Assembly: GCA_030682135.1 (NCBI GenBank)
Contig: JAUXQT010000030.1
Location: forward strand, 1-64,000
From: Nitrospirota bacterium
GTDB taxonomy: Bacteria > Nitrospirota > Nitrospiria > Nitrospirales > Nitrospiraceae
DNA length: 64,000 nucleotides
Direction: 5' to 3'
Below, one piece after another: positions 33,795 through 42,554 of this stretch (its first letter is position 1; each line of letters opens with the position of its first letter). Made by a program: the position numbers and the translations under genes. The notes below the pieces were generated by a model. The model was not told the DNA's origin and did not search any database. It saw only the letters and a program-made list of their open reading frames with translations.

Positions 33795-35192
33795 ATGGGA
33801 AGATTCTTAACATGTGTCGCCGCGGTTATTATCTTCGCAGGCTGCTCAGGGATATCGGACAAATCGCCCTCGGATGGGGCTCTCTCGTTCTCGCCCACGC
33901 CAGAATCATCGAAAAAGCTTATCGTGTTCGTCCATGGAGTCCTTGGAGATCCAGGCACCAGCTGGACAAACAAAACAGGTGTCTCATGGCCAGACCTGAT
34001 CAAGGGAGACGATAAATTTCAGAATTTCACTGTCGCAATCTACAGTTACGACACCCCATTCCTCCGCCGCGCCTCAGGCATCGAAGAAATCGCGACGCGT
34101 CTGTTACGCCAACTTGAAGATGAGAACATCTTTGAAAAGTTCCGTGAGGTCTACTTCATAGCCCACAGCATGGGTGGGCTTGTGGTAAAGCGCGCTCTGG
34201 TAGACCTCAACCGTCCGTCTCAGGTCAAAAAGCTCCAAACCGTTAAAGCAGTCCTATACATTGCTACACCAGCGCAGGGAGCTAATATGGCTGAAGTTAG
34301 CTCGTGGCTGAGCGCCAACCCACAGCTCCGTGATATGCAGCCAGCCGACCTTAACAGCTTTCTTCAAGCTCTTGAAAACCAATGGCAGAACCTAATTCGT
34401 GATCGTGGCGCGCCTCCCTTTCCCCAATCCTTCTGCGCTTACGAGACGAAGCCCACTCATGGGATCGTTACCGTTAACCGCGTGTATGCCACAACATTTT
34501 GCGACCAAAACCCACTTCCAGTGGATGAGGACCATTCCAATATCGCCAAACCTTCCAACAGGGAGAGTGACATCTATGTCTGGGCACGAGCGCGGATACT
34601 GGAAACCAGTGCTCTCGCCCAGGGCCAGAAGCTCCAATTTTTTCTCAGAAAAACACCATACACCTATAGTTCAGGACTGAATGTTGAAGGAGTAGACTGG
34701 AAGGACAATTATCGCGAGTATGAATTTACCGTGAAAAATCCTAGCAAAATTGAACAGGTTACTGACCTACGACTCAACTTTGCACTTCCCTGGCCTGTGA
34801 TTGTTTCACGCCTGATATCCCAAGAAGGATGCGAAAGCCTCGCGTTCACAGGCAATGAAGCTGAGTCTTACGACGTAAAAGGCAAGAATCAGATAACCAA
34901 ATTGCAGACCTCCTGGACTAACCTCCTAAAAATCGGCGCAACGACGATGTTTCCAGAGGCCGTATTCCGTGGAAAACTTATCATGATCACTGAAGGGCCC
35001 CCTTCAGATTCTGCGAGTCTGACAGTGCAGTATCGTGATGGAACCGGTACAAGTAAGAAGTCCTTCTTCCACAGAATCTCAGTGCTTGATGCGGCCACTG
35101 GTACCGTCAAGATTAACCCCGAGCCACTGAAGGGCGAACAGAAGACAAGTATTCAGTTCATGTTCAAGGAACCGGTAGAATTTAAGAAATAG
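33795..35192 (+). CDS. Lipoprotein alpha/beta hydrolase (esterase/lipase-like)
   Basis: The N-terminus FLTCVAAVIIFAGCSG is a lipoprotein signal with Cys at about residue 17, so the protein is lipid-anchored. The hydrolase fold is seen in LIVFVHGVLGDPGTSW near residue 42 and the nucleophile elbow AHSMGGLVVK near 124. The acid and His are likely further on: DEDHSNI near 260 is a candidate for the His region. The C-terminal 190 residues are a separate beta-rich domain with no family I can name. Base composition is lower in GC than the neighbours, and the context of decayed transposase fragments suggests it may have arrived by transfer. Confidence 0.82.
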   Translation: MGRFLTCVAAVIIFAGCSGISDKSPSDGALSFSPTPESSKKLIVFVHGVLGDPGTSWTNKTGVSWPDLIKGDDKFQNFTVAIYSYDTPFLRRASGIEEIATRLLRQLEDENIFEKFREVYFIAHSMGGLVVKRALVDLNRPSQVKKLQTVKAVLYIATPAQGANMAEVSSWLSANPQLRDMQPADLNSFLQALENQWQNLIRDRGAPPFPQSFCAYETKPTHGIVTVNRVYATTFCDQNPLPVDEDHSNIAKPSNRESDIYVWARARILETSALAQGQKLQFFLRKTPYTYSSGLNVEGVDWKDNYREYEFTVKNPSKIEQVTDLRLNFALPWPVIVSRLISQEGCESLAFTGNEAESYDVKGKNQITKLQTSWTNLLKIGATTMFPEAVFRGKLIMITEGPPSDSASLTVQYRDGTGTSKKSFFHRISVLDAATGTVKINPEPLKGEQKTSIQFMFKEPVEFKK

Positions 35193-35713
35193 GGACAATG
35201 AAATGAAGCGGGCTGAACTGGCCCTGGTTTTGAACAAGAAAAGGGGTCTGAGTCACTCTTGTCCAAAATAACTTTTCCGAGAATTAGATCTTGGACAGCA
35301 TCTGACCGGACCGCTTGGTCCCTATGAGATTGTTGGAGGCCCCAAAGGGCTTCGGAAGCCATGAATTCACGCCCTTCGCGACAGCGTTGAAACAAGAAAA
35401 GGGGACAGGCTACTTTTCTAGCGGCTTCCTTGGCCTCCCCCGCTTCCGCATCGTCGATTCCAATCCCAACGTCGCCACAATCTTCGCTTGCCAGTCTTCC
35501 GTCCCATAGGGCTGCTGTCTGTTAATCAAAAAACGGGGTCAGGTCTTGCAATCGAACATTTCCCAGCACGTGGCCGTCCGGCACCGTCCTCGCCTCACAC
35601 CACGGATCATCCTGTATAAGAGTCGATGTAATGATAAACAGCGGGAAAAGGAAGGGGATTGAAGGGCACGAACTATTCAAGGGAGGAAAGGGCACATGAC
35701 TCTGCCCCGACTT
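35193..35713. other. Decayed mobile-element stretch with RAYT flank motifs
   Basis: Three short phrases typical of sequences next to REP-associated transposases occur: AAGAAAAGGGGTCTGAGTCA near 35234, AAGAAAAGGGGACAGGCTAC near 35394, and AAAAACGGGGTCAGGTCTTG near 35530. Apart from the transposase remnant at 35410-35532 I see no gene. Confidence 0.6.
35410..35532 (-). pseudogene. C-terminal fragment of a REP-associated tyrosine transposase (RAYT)
   Basis: Minus-strand translation of this segment reads RQQPYGTEDWQAKIVATLGL then ESTMRKRGRPRKPLEK and a TAG stop. That Gly-Arg-Pro-Arg-Lys end is the usual C-terminus of the Y1-type RAYT transposases. The catalytic part with the HUH and Tyr is missing, so this is a dead remnant. 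Confidence 0.82.
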
Positions 35714-35959
35714 CTATCGCTTGACCTCTGCTGACTTGGCCGCCTGTCGTTGGATATCGCGTTCCGGAATGATGATATTCACGACCTCGTCGTCCTCACA
35801 AATATCTGCGACATTAAGCGCCCCGCTCAGTATCAGCGCTCCAACTTCCTGTTCGCTGATCTTCAGGCGATTCGCAGTATTTGCAGGAGAGAGCCCTCGC
35901 AGACCGGGATCCCGCTCAAGTGCCGCCATCCATTCTGAGGCTGTGTACCGCTTTCTCAT
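35714..35959 (-). CDS. Small protein of unknown function, possible helix-turn-helix
   Basis: The 81-residue product has TASEWMAALERDPGLRGLSP, ANTANRLKISEQEVGALILS and a basic C-terminal tail. The middle resembles a helix-turn-helix of the kind that begins a segment named TANRLKISEQEV, and the tail is acidic (CEDDEVVNIIIPERD) then basic. That would suit a small regulator or antitoxin, but no toxin gene is next to it. It sits between two transposase remnants, so decay cannot be excluded. Confidence 0.55.
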   Translation of the reverse strand: MRKRYTASEWMAALERDPGLRGLSPANTANRLKISEQEVGALILSGALNVADICEDDEVVNIIIPERDIQRQAAKSAEVKR

Positions 35960-36047
35960 GCAACGCAGTCTATATAAGGGGCAATACTATTTCAATCGAC
36001 ATCCTGGCACAAAAACAGGGAGATTCTGAATTTGGCAGAAGATCCGC

Positions 36048-36154
36048 ATGCCGCGCCGCCCACGCCTCGCTGCCGAGATCTTGCCTATCACGTCCTGAAC
36101 CGGCGCGTCGGGCGACTCCCTTTCTTCGACAAGCCCGCTGACTCCGCCCCGTAG
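36048..36154 (+). pseudogene. N-terminal fragment of a RAYT transposase, frameshifted
   Basis: An ATG at 36048 begins MPRRPRLAAEIL, the usual N-terminus of RAYT proteins. One base later in frame it resumes as LAYHVLNRRVGRLPFFDKPA, so a frameshift lies around 36080. The upstream phrase GGCAGAAGATCCGC is shared with the second fragment at 37004. No catalytic core remains. Confidence 0.8.
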
Positions 36155-36257
36155 CCGAACGAATGAGACCAGCCAGCCCCGCCGATCCCCGTTCACTCTC
36201 GCCATCAGCCTTACGCTCTTTCCTCCTCCCCTCCATAACCTCGCTCCCATTGACGCT

Positions 36258-36281
36258 TATACAAAATTTTATATATACTGT
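36258..36281 (+). promoter_or_regulatory. AT-rich promoter/operator of the HigBA-type pair
   Basis: TTATACAAAATTTTATATAT is a palindrome-like AT stretch 5-30 bases ahead of the toxin's GTG, in otherwise GC-rich DNA. It would suit a self-repressing operator bound by the XRE antitoxin. Confidence 0.5.
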
Positions 36282-36286
36282 GAACC

Positions 36287-36616
36287 GTGAAACGGCTCGT
36301 ATGGCTGGGATCATCGATTGAAGATCTCCGAAGCTGGCCGACAGAGGCCCAGCGAGAAACTGGCTATCAGCTCTTCAAGATTCAGTCAGGAATGGACCCA
36401 TCGGACTGGAAGCCTATGCCCAGTGTCGGCGGGGGCGTTCAGGAGATACGGATTCACTGCGACAACGAATACCGGGTCATTTATCTGGCCAAGTTAGCCG
36501 AGTCTGTCTACGTGCTGCATGCCTTTGAGAAAAAGACGAGAAAGACCCCGCAATCGGCGATCGATCTTGCGCGGCGACGACTTCAGCTGCTACGGGGCCA
36601 CAGGAGGAACAGATGA
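36287..36616 (+). CDS. RelE/HigB-type toxin (Gp49-like)
   Basis: The 109-residue protein has KRLVWLGSSIEDLRSWPTEA near the start, DWKPMPSVGGGVQEIRI near residue 42, and the strand YRVIYLAKLAESVYVLHAFEKKTRKTP, typical of phage-derived Gp49-like HigB toxins that cut mRNA on the ribosome. The start codon is GTG with no strong ribosome-binding site. The stop overlaps the antitoxin ATG by four bases. Confidence 0.88.
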   Translation: MKRLVWLGSSIEDLRSWPTEAQRETGYQLFKIQSGMDPSDWKPMPSVGGGVQEIRIHCDNEYRVIYLAKLAESVYVLHAFEKKTRKTPQSAIDLARRRLQLLRGHRRNR

Positions 36617-36903
36617 AGAAACGCGTATCCGCAAGCAATGTCTTTCGGGATGTGGGATTCGACCCTGAGGAAGCGGCCAATTTGAAATTGCGGGCCATGC
36701 TCATGATCGAGATCGAGAAGTACATTCAGGAGAAGCACCTGACCCAGAAGAAGGCGGCGGAGCGTCTCGGCGTGACGCAACCCAGGATTAGCAATCTCAT
36801 GCGTGGGAAAATCGGACTGTTCAGCGTGGACACCCTCATCACCATGCTGACCCATGCAGGACTGAAGGTCGATGTACGAGTCAGACGGCCAGCCGCAGCC
36901 TAA
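36613..36903 (+). CDS. XRE-family antitoxin (HigA-type)
   Basis: The 96-residue protein has an XRE helix-turn-helix: HLTQKKAAERLGVTQPRISN and LMRGKIGLFSVDTLITMLTH. It would neutralise the upstream toxin and bind the operator ahead of it. The order, toxin first then antitoxin, is that of HigBA. CAGGAGGAACAG gives a strong ribosome-binding site. Confidence 0.9.
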   Translation: MKKRVSASNVFRDVGFDPEEAANLKLRAMLMIEIEKYIQEKHLTQKKAAERLGVTQPRISNLMRGKIGLFSVDTLITMLTHAGLKVDVRVRRPAAA

Positions 36904-37278
36904 GACTCCATAGGAAGGCACGTGGCACTCTCACGAGGGAAAAGAACAGTGGTCGGGAGTCTGTTTCTTGAGGGATCCGCCGGGTTTTCGACAGAAGATC
37001 CGCATGCCGCGCCGCCCTCGCCTCACTGCTGGAGACTTCGCCTATCACGTCCGAACCGCCGTATGGAACGACTGCCTTAAGAAGAAGCTTGGGTCCGGCG
37101 GATGGCGAAACAATTCGAGATGGAATCGCCGTTACGGCGACGAGATCGAGCGAAAGGATCCTGACACAATAAGTCCCATCTCTTTTCGTCGCTCCGACTA
37201 TGATGGCTTTACACTGCAATGGTTTACGAGGAATACTCCGCGCTCAAGAATCTATAACATTCGCTGAAGGAGAGACAC
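36904..37278. other. Decayed stretch with a second RAYT remnant
   Basis: An open frame of about 100 codons exists, but only its start matches the transposase. It also contains GATCCTGACACAATAAGTCC and no further recognisable coding. Confidence 0.5.
37004..37075 (+). pseudogene. N-terminal fragment of a second RAYT transposase
   Basis: ATG at 37004 begins MPRRPRLTAGDFAYHVRTAV, again the RAYT N-terminus with its Tyr-His. After about 20-25 residues similarity ends, so most of the gene is gone. It is 956 bases from the other N-terminal fragment and the two share flank sequence AGAAGATCCGCATGCCGCGC. Confidence 0.8.
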
Positions 37279-37593
37279 GATGGGAAACTATGGATCACTG
37301 TACTGCCACTGATCGGTATTCTTGGTGGTACGTCCCCTTCGACGGAACCGCTGACTCCTGGTTCGTATCGGGAAATCGGGGCGGTTCACAGTGAGGATTG
37401 CGTCGGTTATATTTTGGGGCTCATTCCTATATCCAATGGAAATGAGACCAAGGAGGCCATCGCCGACGCATTAAAGAAAGCACCGGGTGCAACGGCGCTT
37501 GTGAAGGTATCCGCCGACACATATTCTCAGCACTATATCGTGTATTCACGCGTCTGCACGCAGATCAACGGAGTGGCGGTCGCTCCCAAATAA
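37279..37593 (+). pseudogene. TRL-like small lipoprotein gene with a shifted start
   Basis: The frame reads LWITVLPLIGILGGTSPSTE, then SEDCVGYILGLIPIS, GATALVKVSADT and VCTQINGVAVAPK before TAA at 37591. That pattern resembles small secreted TRL-like proteins. There is no start codon in this frame. A good ribosome-binding site and ATG at 37280 lie one base out of frame and end after ten codons. A one-base frameshift near the start would explain both. A strong terminator follows, so the unit was once a gene. Confidence 0.55.
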
Positions 37594-37610
37594 TCCACTG
37601 ACACTATCCA

Positions 37611-37647
37611 GGCTCCCCGCTTTCGCTCACTCGACGAGCGGGGAGCC
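37611..37647. terminator. Strong hairpin after the TRL-like gene
   Basis: A perfect 11-bp stem (GGCTCCCCGCT / AGCGGGGAGCC) with a 15-base loop lies 17 bases after the stop, followed by TTCTC. The T-run is weak. Confidence 0.65.
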
Positions 37648-37763
37648 TTCTCGCACCGACATAACGATGTGCCAGAAACCATTTCACGGCCGGGCTCCCC
37701 GGACCACGCAAACGGCAGAGATGAAGAGAACAGGCTGATCTTCCCCGTGCGAGGCAGGACGAC

Positions 37764-38057
37764 TCACTCGATAGGCGTCAGCGTGGCGGGTGGGCGACTG
37801 GGCTTTTTCCGCGTCTCAACGTCCTGATCAATCAGCTTCAAGACATTCAATTGAGACTCTAACTCTTCAATACGCTTATCCCGCTCACGGAGTTGTCTGT
37901 GGAGAGACTGGACGACGCTTGACTCACCGGCAGGTGGATCGTTTCTATGCACCGCTGCCACCGGGGCGGGCGTCACTGTGCCGCACGCGCTGAGGGTGAT
38001 CGACAACAGCACGGCACCTCCCAGGCTGCCCAGGATTGATCTGAATACGCGATTCAT
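37764..38057 (-). CDS. Small lipoprotein with coiled coil
   Basis: The 97-residue protein has a lipoprotein signal (SILGSLGGAVLLSITLSACG), with Cys at about residue 25. A Pro/Ala-rich linker follows and then a heptad-like helix, LHRQLRERDKRIEELESQLN, probably a coiled coil. The tail is Lys/Pro-rich. I cannot name the family. The ATG at 38057 is chosen because a longer frame would put the signal sequence internally. Confidence 0.72.
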   Translation of the reverse strand: MNRVFRSILGSLGGAVLLSITLSACGTVTPAPVAAVHRNDPPAGESSVVQSLHRQLRERDKRIEELESQLNVLKLIDQDVETRKKPSRPPATLTPIE

Positions 38058-38744
38058 AGTCTTAGGTTTGCCATTAGACTCAACATCCCGCAAGAACATT
38101 CTTCTTCCCGACCACACTTGCGAGGAAGATAACAGGGAGACATTCTAAATTCCCCGATGCGTAACCGTCACGGGAACTTCTCGCATCACCACTGAGGATT
38201 AAATTGGCAAACGGGCAACGTTCATTTCCAGCCCGTGCACTCATTCCCCTCCTATAGAGGCTCCATCAAACAAACGGCATTTTCGAAATTCTTCCAACGC
38301 CTCGACAAACCAACACTTGGTTCGACGCTTTCACACCTGTGTTTCCCCTCACCTTGACGAAATAGGTCTGCCCGCATCAAGATTTAGTACGTGTTCGCTG
38401 TTTCCATAGTCGCACAGTGAAATGGTCACCTTCACGGGAACGGGAAACAGACATACTCAACGGATCGTTGCAGATCGACATTTTTCGCCGGCCTAAAGAG
38501 AGGGCCTGTGGCTTGACTAGGAATGCAGCCGAGCGAGCATGCCGCTGCTGTAGGATCCGGACTTCGGATTGTGAGCAATAGTGAACAGACGATGCGGGAG
38601 GCGATTGATAATATAAAATAGGGCTGATTGCAGCGCCTAATGAGGTTAGGTTCATCACATTCTGCAGCGTTCTTCTGAAACGCTTGCATGATGTGCTTGC
38701 GGTGCTACAGTTAGAATCCTGGAACTATTTCGCAAAGGAATCGT
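38058..38744. other. Intergenic stretch, no gene seen
   Basis: These 687 bases contain no convincing coding region. The reading frames seen on the minus strand have irregular codon use and no family match. The last 40 bases include AAAGGAATCGT, the ribosome-binding site of the next gene. Confidence 0.55.
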
Positions 38745-39746
38745 ATGTCGATTCGTACTGATCCGCTCGACTTGAACATCATCATTTCCGATCGAGAGCG
38801 TCGCAACGGAACGCTCTCGATCGAGAACACCCAACTTGGGGTCATGCTGCTCCATGCCCGGGGCTACGTCGTGCTCCAAGGCGCGATACCTGAATCCCTG
38901 GTGACTGAGCTGTATGCACGCTTCAAGACCATGTACAAAGACAATGTGCAGCGACTTCATGCGGAGGGGCACCGCACTAGATTCATCGGTGAAGGTGAAA
39001 ATGGGCACAGTGTGTTTTGGGAAAAGAATTCCCGCTTTCGGATTTTTCCAAAGCTACGCGGCCCTTTTGCCAGCCCCCAAGTGGTCCGGAATTCGTTTGC
39101 GGAGTCTATTCTCTCGGAAACGTTGGGCACAGACTATTATTGCAAATTTGTCTCAAGCGACACCTGCGCGAAAGGCGCGATTACGCAGGCGCCTCATCGT
39201 GACGTCGACTTTTACGATGAGGACACTGCGCGCGGTTGCTATGTCAATATTGCCCTCATGCATTGCGGGCTTCATAACGGCCCGACCGAGGTATGGCCGG
39301 GCGGCAGTCACCTGTGGCGCAGCGACAAATTTTTCAAGTTCAACCTTCGCCCATTCGGTGAGGATACCGCAAACCCGGCCATGGAGGCCTTCGTGAGCCA
39401 TCTTCCTTCTAAAAAGCTCGAACTCCAACCGGGCGATCTTCTGATCCGCGATCCTGGCATGTGGCACCGCGGGACGCCCAACCAGACCGATGAGCCACGC
39501 ACAATGATGACCATTGGCTACTTTCGCAAAGATTACTACTATGAGTACGGCGATCCATTTTTTAGTATCGATGAGGAGATCTACAAAGATCTGGATCCCT
39601 CGGTGCAGGAGCTGTTCGCGCCTTTTTTCAATATGGACGATTGGCGCTATTGGAAGCTGCGTAAGAGTCAGGCCATCCGCTACTTAAAGAGACGCCAGAA
39701 CCTTAGCGCACCACTTCGCATCGGGATACGCTGGTTGGCTGGATGA
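38745..39746 (+). CDS. Phytanoyl-CoA dioxygenase (PhyH) family protein
   Basis: PhyH-type enzymes are Fe(II)/2-oxoglutarate oxygenases. The iron site is visible as His-x-Asp in QAPHRDVDFYDED near residue 153 and a distal His in DPGMWHRGTPNQT near 243. GPTEVWPGGSHLWRSD near 182 matches the GPL..PGSH loop of the family. The substrate is unknown. The N-terminal part (SIENTQLGVMLLHARGYVVLQGAIPESLV) fits. Single gene, well-spaced from neighbours, with GCAAAGGAA upstream. Confidence 0.9.
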   Translation: MSIRTDPLDLNIIISDRERRNGTLSIENTQLGVMLLHARGYVVLQGAIPESLVTELYARFKTMYKDNVQRLHAEGHRTRFIGEGENGHSVFWEKNSRFRIFPKLRGPFASPQVVRNSFAESILSETLGTDYYCKFVSSDTCAKGAITQAPHRDVDFYDEDTARGCYVNIALMHCGLHNGPTEVWPGGSHLWRSDKFFKFNLRPFGEDTANPAMEAFVSHLPSKKLELQPGDLLIRDPGMWHRGTPNQTDEPRTMMTIGYFRKDYYYEYGDPFFSIDEEIYKDLDPSVQELFAPFFNMDDWRYWKLRKSQAIRYLKRRQNLSAPLRIGIRWLAG

Positions 39747-40007
39747 AGGCCGAGATCGGGAAGAAAGAAGAGGGGTCGAGATGAGCTAGCCCGTGAGTCT
39801 TTTCTGAAAAACTATTTCCCGTCGTGTGTCGGTCCAAATCCTTCAGCCCCAGCAGACCACGCACCTCGCCCATTAACCTACTCCATACCTTCCCTCTTCA
39901 TTAAACCTCTTCCGTCTCACCAAAGGACCACGCCCGCTCCCTATTGAAACGTCGCTCAGCACAGTGCTAACTAGACCGGTACCACAGAGCGAAGGAGTAC
40001 GGAACGT

Positions 40008-40595
40008 ATGGACTGGGATGAGAAGTATCAAAAAGGCGAGGCGGTCTGGGATAAAGGCGCGCCGGCGCCGGCGATGAAGCAGTATCTGTCGCGTCATACG
40101 ACACGCGGACGGGCGCTGGTGCCTGGCTGCGGCCGCGGGCATGAGGTGGCGCTGGCTGTGGAGCAGGGACTGGATGCAACGGGGCTGGACATCGCGCCAA
40201 CAGGGGTGGCTGAGGCGCGCGCGAAATATCCCCATCTGGCGGAACGATTCGTGACAGGGGATTTCTTCGATCCTCCGGAAGCAATGCGCGATGCCTATGA
40301 TGTCGTGCTGGAGCATACCTGCATGAGCGGGCTGCCTCCAAGTCTACGTGCCGATTATCGACGTGGCATCGATCTCACGCTACGACGCGGGGGCTTGCTG
40401 ATCGGAATCTGGTTCATCAATCCGGCGCTCGAGCCTGGTAACGAGGGGCCGCCCTTCCCATTCAGCGTGGCTGATTTGACGGCGCTCTTCGCGGAGGGCT
40501 ACGACATCGTCGAGGACTATGTGCCGGATGTCGCCTTTCCCGTGCGCGAGGGTCGGGAGCGGGTACGCGTGCTGCGCCGCACGATGGGGAGCTAG
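40008..40595 (+). CDS. TPMT-family class I SAM methyltransferase
   Basis: The protein is 195 residues, close to other bacterial thiopurine-methyltransferase-like enzymes. MDWDEKYQKGEAVWDKGAPA at the start and the SAM site LVPGCGRGHEVALAVEQGLD near residue 37 are typical, followed by TGLDIAP and DVVLEHTCMSGLPP. Related enzymes methylate thiols, selenium or tellurium compounds. The substrate here is not known. GAAGGAG lies ahead of the ATG. Confidence 0.9.
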   Translation: MDWDEKYQKGEAVWDKGAPAPAMKQYLSRHTTRGRALVPGCGRGHEVALAVEQGLDATGLDIAPTGVAEARAKYPHLAERFVTGDFFDPPEAMRDAYDVVLEHTCMSGLPPSLRADYRRGIDLTLRRGGLLIGIWFINPALEPGNEGPPFPFSVADLTALFAEGYDIVEDYVPDVAFPVREGRERVRVLRRTMGS

Positions 40596-40690
40596 TTCCG
40601 GTCTTTCTGGTTCATCTGGTCTATCTCGTGCGTAAGATCAACGAACGAGCGAGACTAGCTAAGAGATCTCCGCCATTCGCGCTCCACCCC
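40596..40690. repeat. Intergenic repeat, family D, copy 2
   Basis: TTTCTGGTTCATCTGGTCTA followed by TCTCGTGCG and AACGAACGAGCGAGACTAGC. It separates convergent genes. Confidence 0.75.
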
Positions 40691-40692
40691 CC

Positions 40693-41454
40693 TCACGGCA
40701 TAGGGAGCTTCACGCTGATGGCACCGCCTAAGTCCCCTTCTTGCGCGCCCTCTCGCGGATAGCCGGTGACATCTCGCTCGCCTTTAGGCGTCCCGTGGCA
40801 GATGAGACAATCCTTCCCATAGAACAGTGGCAGCAGCACCCGCACCGCCTTCCCATCCTCATCCATGGCACTCACGACCTGCCCTCCCTCCCGCGGGAAA
40901 GACGGCTCACTCATCTTTTTCATCTCGGCGGACTCAAACGTGTCGGGCTTGTTCTTCGGATTGCGGACCAGGCTGTCAGGCGCCGTCTGTTTCATATACA
41001 CACCGGACCACGATTGGAATCGCGTCCCCGTTTCCGTGCCAAACGTGGCAGGAATGAGCCCCTTGTATTTGATCCCCGGCATATTGATCACCGTCTGGTA
41101 ACTCGCCACCGTCTTCTTGCTCTCCTCCAAAAGCCTCGCCAGCAGGGGCTTCGCCATCTCCGGCACCGTGGAGGCGGATAGATTCGCCAAATCATGTCCC
41201 GTCCGGTCCTTAAATGCCGCGACCGTCTGTTGCGCAAACACCTCGGACGTGAACCCCTTGTGTCCCTTGGTCGGATCATTAAGCAAGAGCTGATTATGTC
41301 CGATCACCACCCGCCCGACATCGAGCAAGACCGCAAGCAGCCGTCCCGTTTCTCGAACCGTCGATTCATTCTCCGCAACAGCCGGCGTTATCGCCGCGCA
41401 TAACATCGCCATACAGGCCACAGATACAACCCGAACCACCCAACGCGTACACAT
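40693..41454 (-). CDS. Secreted DUF3365-type heme protein
   Basis: DUF3365 proteins are periplasmic or extracellular sensors with a c-type heme. The 253-residue protein has a signal peptide (VVSVACMAMLCAAITPAVA) and a CxxCH heme site in YGKDCLICHGTPKGERD near residue 216. The typical PLFYGKDCLICHG and GDLGGAISVKLPM are present. The ATG at 41454 is supported by GAGGAGAAGG. It is a single gene bordered by family D repeats on both sides. It lacks a kinase or cyclase domain, so it probably acts alone or with a separate partner. Confidence 0.88.
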   Translation of the reverse strand: MCTRWVVRVVSVACMAMLCAAITPAVAENESTVRETGRLLAVLLDVGRVVIGHNQLLLNDPTKGHKGFTSEVFAQQTVAAFKDRTGHDLANLSASTVPEMAKPLLARLLEESKKTVASYQTVINMPGIKYKGLIPATFGTETGTRFQSWSGVYMKQTAPDSLVRNPKNKPDTFESAEMKKMSEPSFPREGGQVVSAMDEDGKAVRVLLPLFYGKDCLICHGTPKGERDVTGYPREGAQEGDLGGAISVKLPMP

Positions 41455-41559
41455 GAATCCTTCTCCTCTTTGTCTGTTATGCCCCCACAGGCAGGCATCT
41501 CTTCCCTGTCCCCTGAGCCAGAAGACTAGAGCTCCCGACCAGGACCTGTCAAACAGGAA

Positions 41560-41700
41560 GCAGCGGTAGGTTCGATCATCCGACATGGCGCGGAGCGGGG
41601 AGCTGACGTCTCTCGTCTGTCTGGTTCAACTTGTCTATCTGGTCTATCTCGTATGTGTGATTCGACGCACGAGCAAAACCTGCTAGTCCCTCGCACGACG
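41560..41700. repeat. Intergenic repeat, family D, copy 3
   Basis: TCGTCTGTCTGGTTCAACTT, GTCTATCTGGTCTATCTCGT and GACGCACGAGCAAAACCTGC follow one another. A CGACATGGCGCGGAGCGGGG block precedes, also found near 42600 and 48800. Confidence 0.7.
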
Positions 41701-41798
41701 TCGACCGCAGCCAGGCCTCTTCTCACCCAATAGACCAGCCCGGCTTAACCACGTACAATCTCGCTGTCCCCATTTATATTTTCCAGGGTCAACGACGA

Positions 41799-42554
41799 AT
41801 GAGTGTCAGAAACCGACGGACGCCACCCATCCGCTATCTCCTGCTTCTCCTCGTCATCTTGGGAATCTCGCTTGCCCTATCCCCCCTCTCACTGGTCCGC
41901 AATAGTACGCCCGCCGCGGTGATTCCCACCCCACAGACCGACGCCTGGTGGATAACCCAACATGAGCATGCACTTGCACGCATCCATCAGGGCAACATCG
42001 ACCTTGTCATGATCGGAGACTCCATTACTCAGGGATGGGGCACTGAGGGGCGCCGCATTTGGGACACCTATTACGGGCATCGCCGTGCCGTGAACTTGGG
42101 ATTTGATGGTGATCGCACTGAGCATGTGTTGTGGCGGCTCGACCACGGCGAGATCGATGGAATTAGCCCCAAGCTGGTAGTCCTGATGATCGGGACGAAC
42201 AACACCGGCGCGCATCATGATCCTCCGGAGGAGACCTCCGCCGGCGTCCATGCGATCCTCACGGCCTTGCGCACCAGCCTTCCAGCAACCAAGATTCTCT
42301 TGCTCGGCCTGTTTCCGCGTACGGCCTCAGCCGATGACCCGATCCGTCGCATCAATGGGGCGGTCAATGACCACCTCCGCGCCTACGCAGACAACCAGCA
42401 TATTTTTTTCTTGGATCTCAGTCGGCATTTCCTCGACAGTCGGGGGCACCTCTCTCAAGACCTCATGCCGGATTTCGTGCACCCCAATGAGCATGGGTAC
42501 CTGGTCTGGGCTGACGGCATGGAGGATATGATCAAGCGACTACTGGGCGAGTGA
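41799..42554 (+). CDS. SGNH/GDSL-family hydrolase, membrane-anchored
   Basis: The 251-residue protein has one N-terminal membrane helix (RYLLLLLVILGISLALSPL) and an SGNH domain like the PAF-acetylhydrolase gamma type. Catalytic blocks: GDSITQGWG with the Ser near residue 75, VLMIGTNN near 131, and the Asp-His pair DFVHPN near 228. The protein therefore acts outside the cytoplasm on an acyl ester whose identity is not evident. Confidence 0.88.
   Translation: MSVRNRRTPPIRYLLLLLVILGISLALSPLSLVRNSTPAAVIPTPQTDAWWITQHEHALARIHQGNIDLVMIGDSITQGWGTEGRRIWDTYYGHRRAVNLGFDGDRTEHVLWRLDHGEIDGISPKLVVLMIGTNNTGAHHDPPEETSAGVHAILTALRTSLPATKILLLGLFPRTASADDPIRRINGAVNDHLRAYADNQHIFFLDLSRHFLDSRGHLSQDLMPDFVHPNEHGYLVWADGMEDMIKRLLGE

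Noticed and set aside
36968-37267. A 99-codon frame taken as a whole protein
   Set aside because: Only about 20 residues match a RAYT N-terminus. The rest is degenerate, so it is reported as a remnant.
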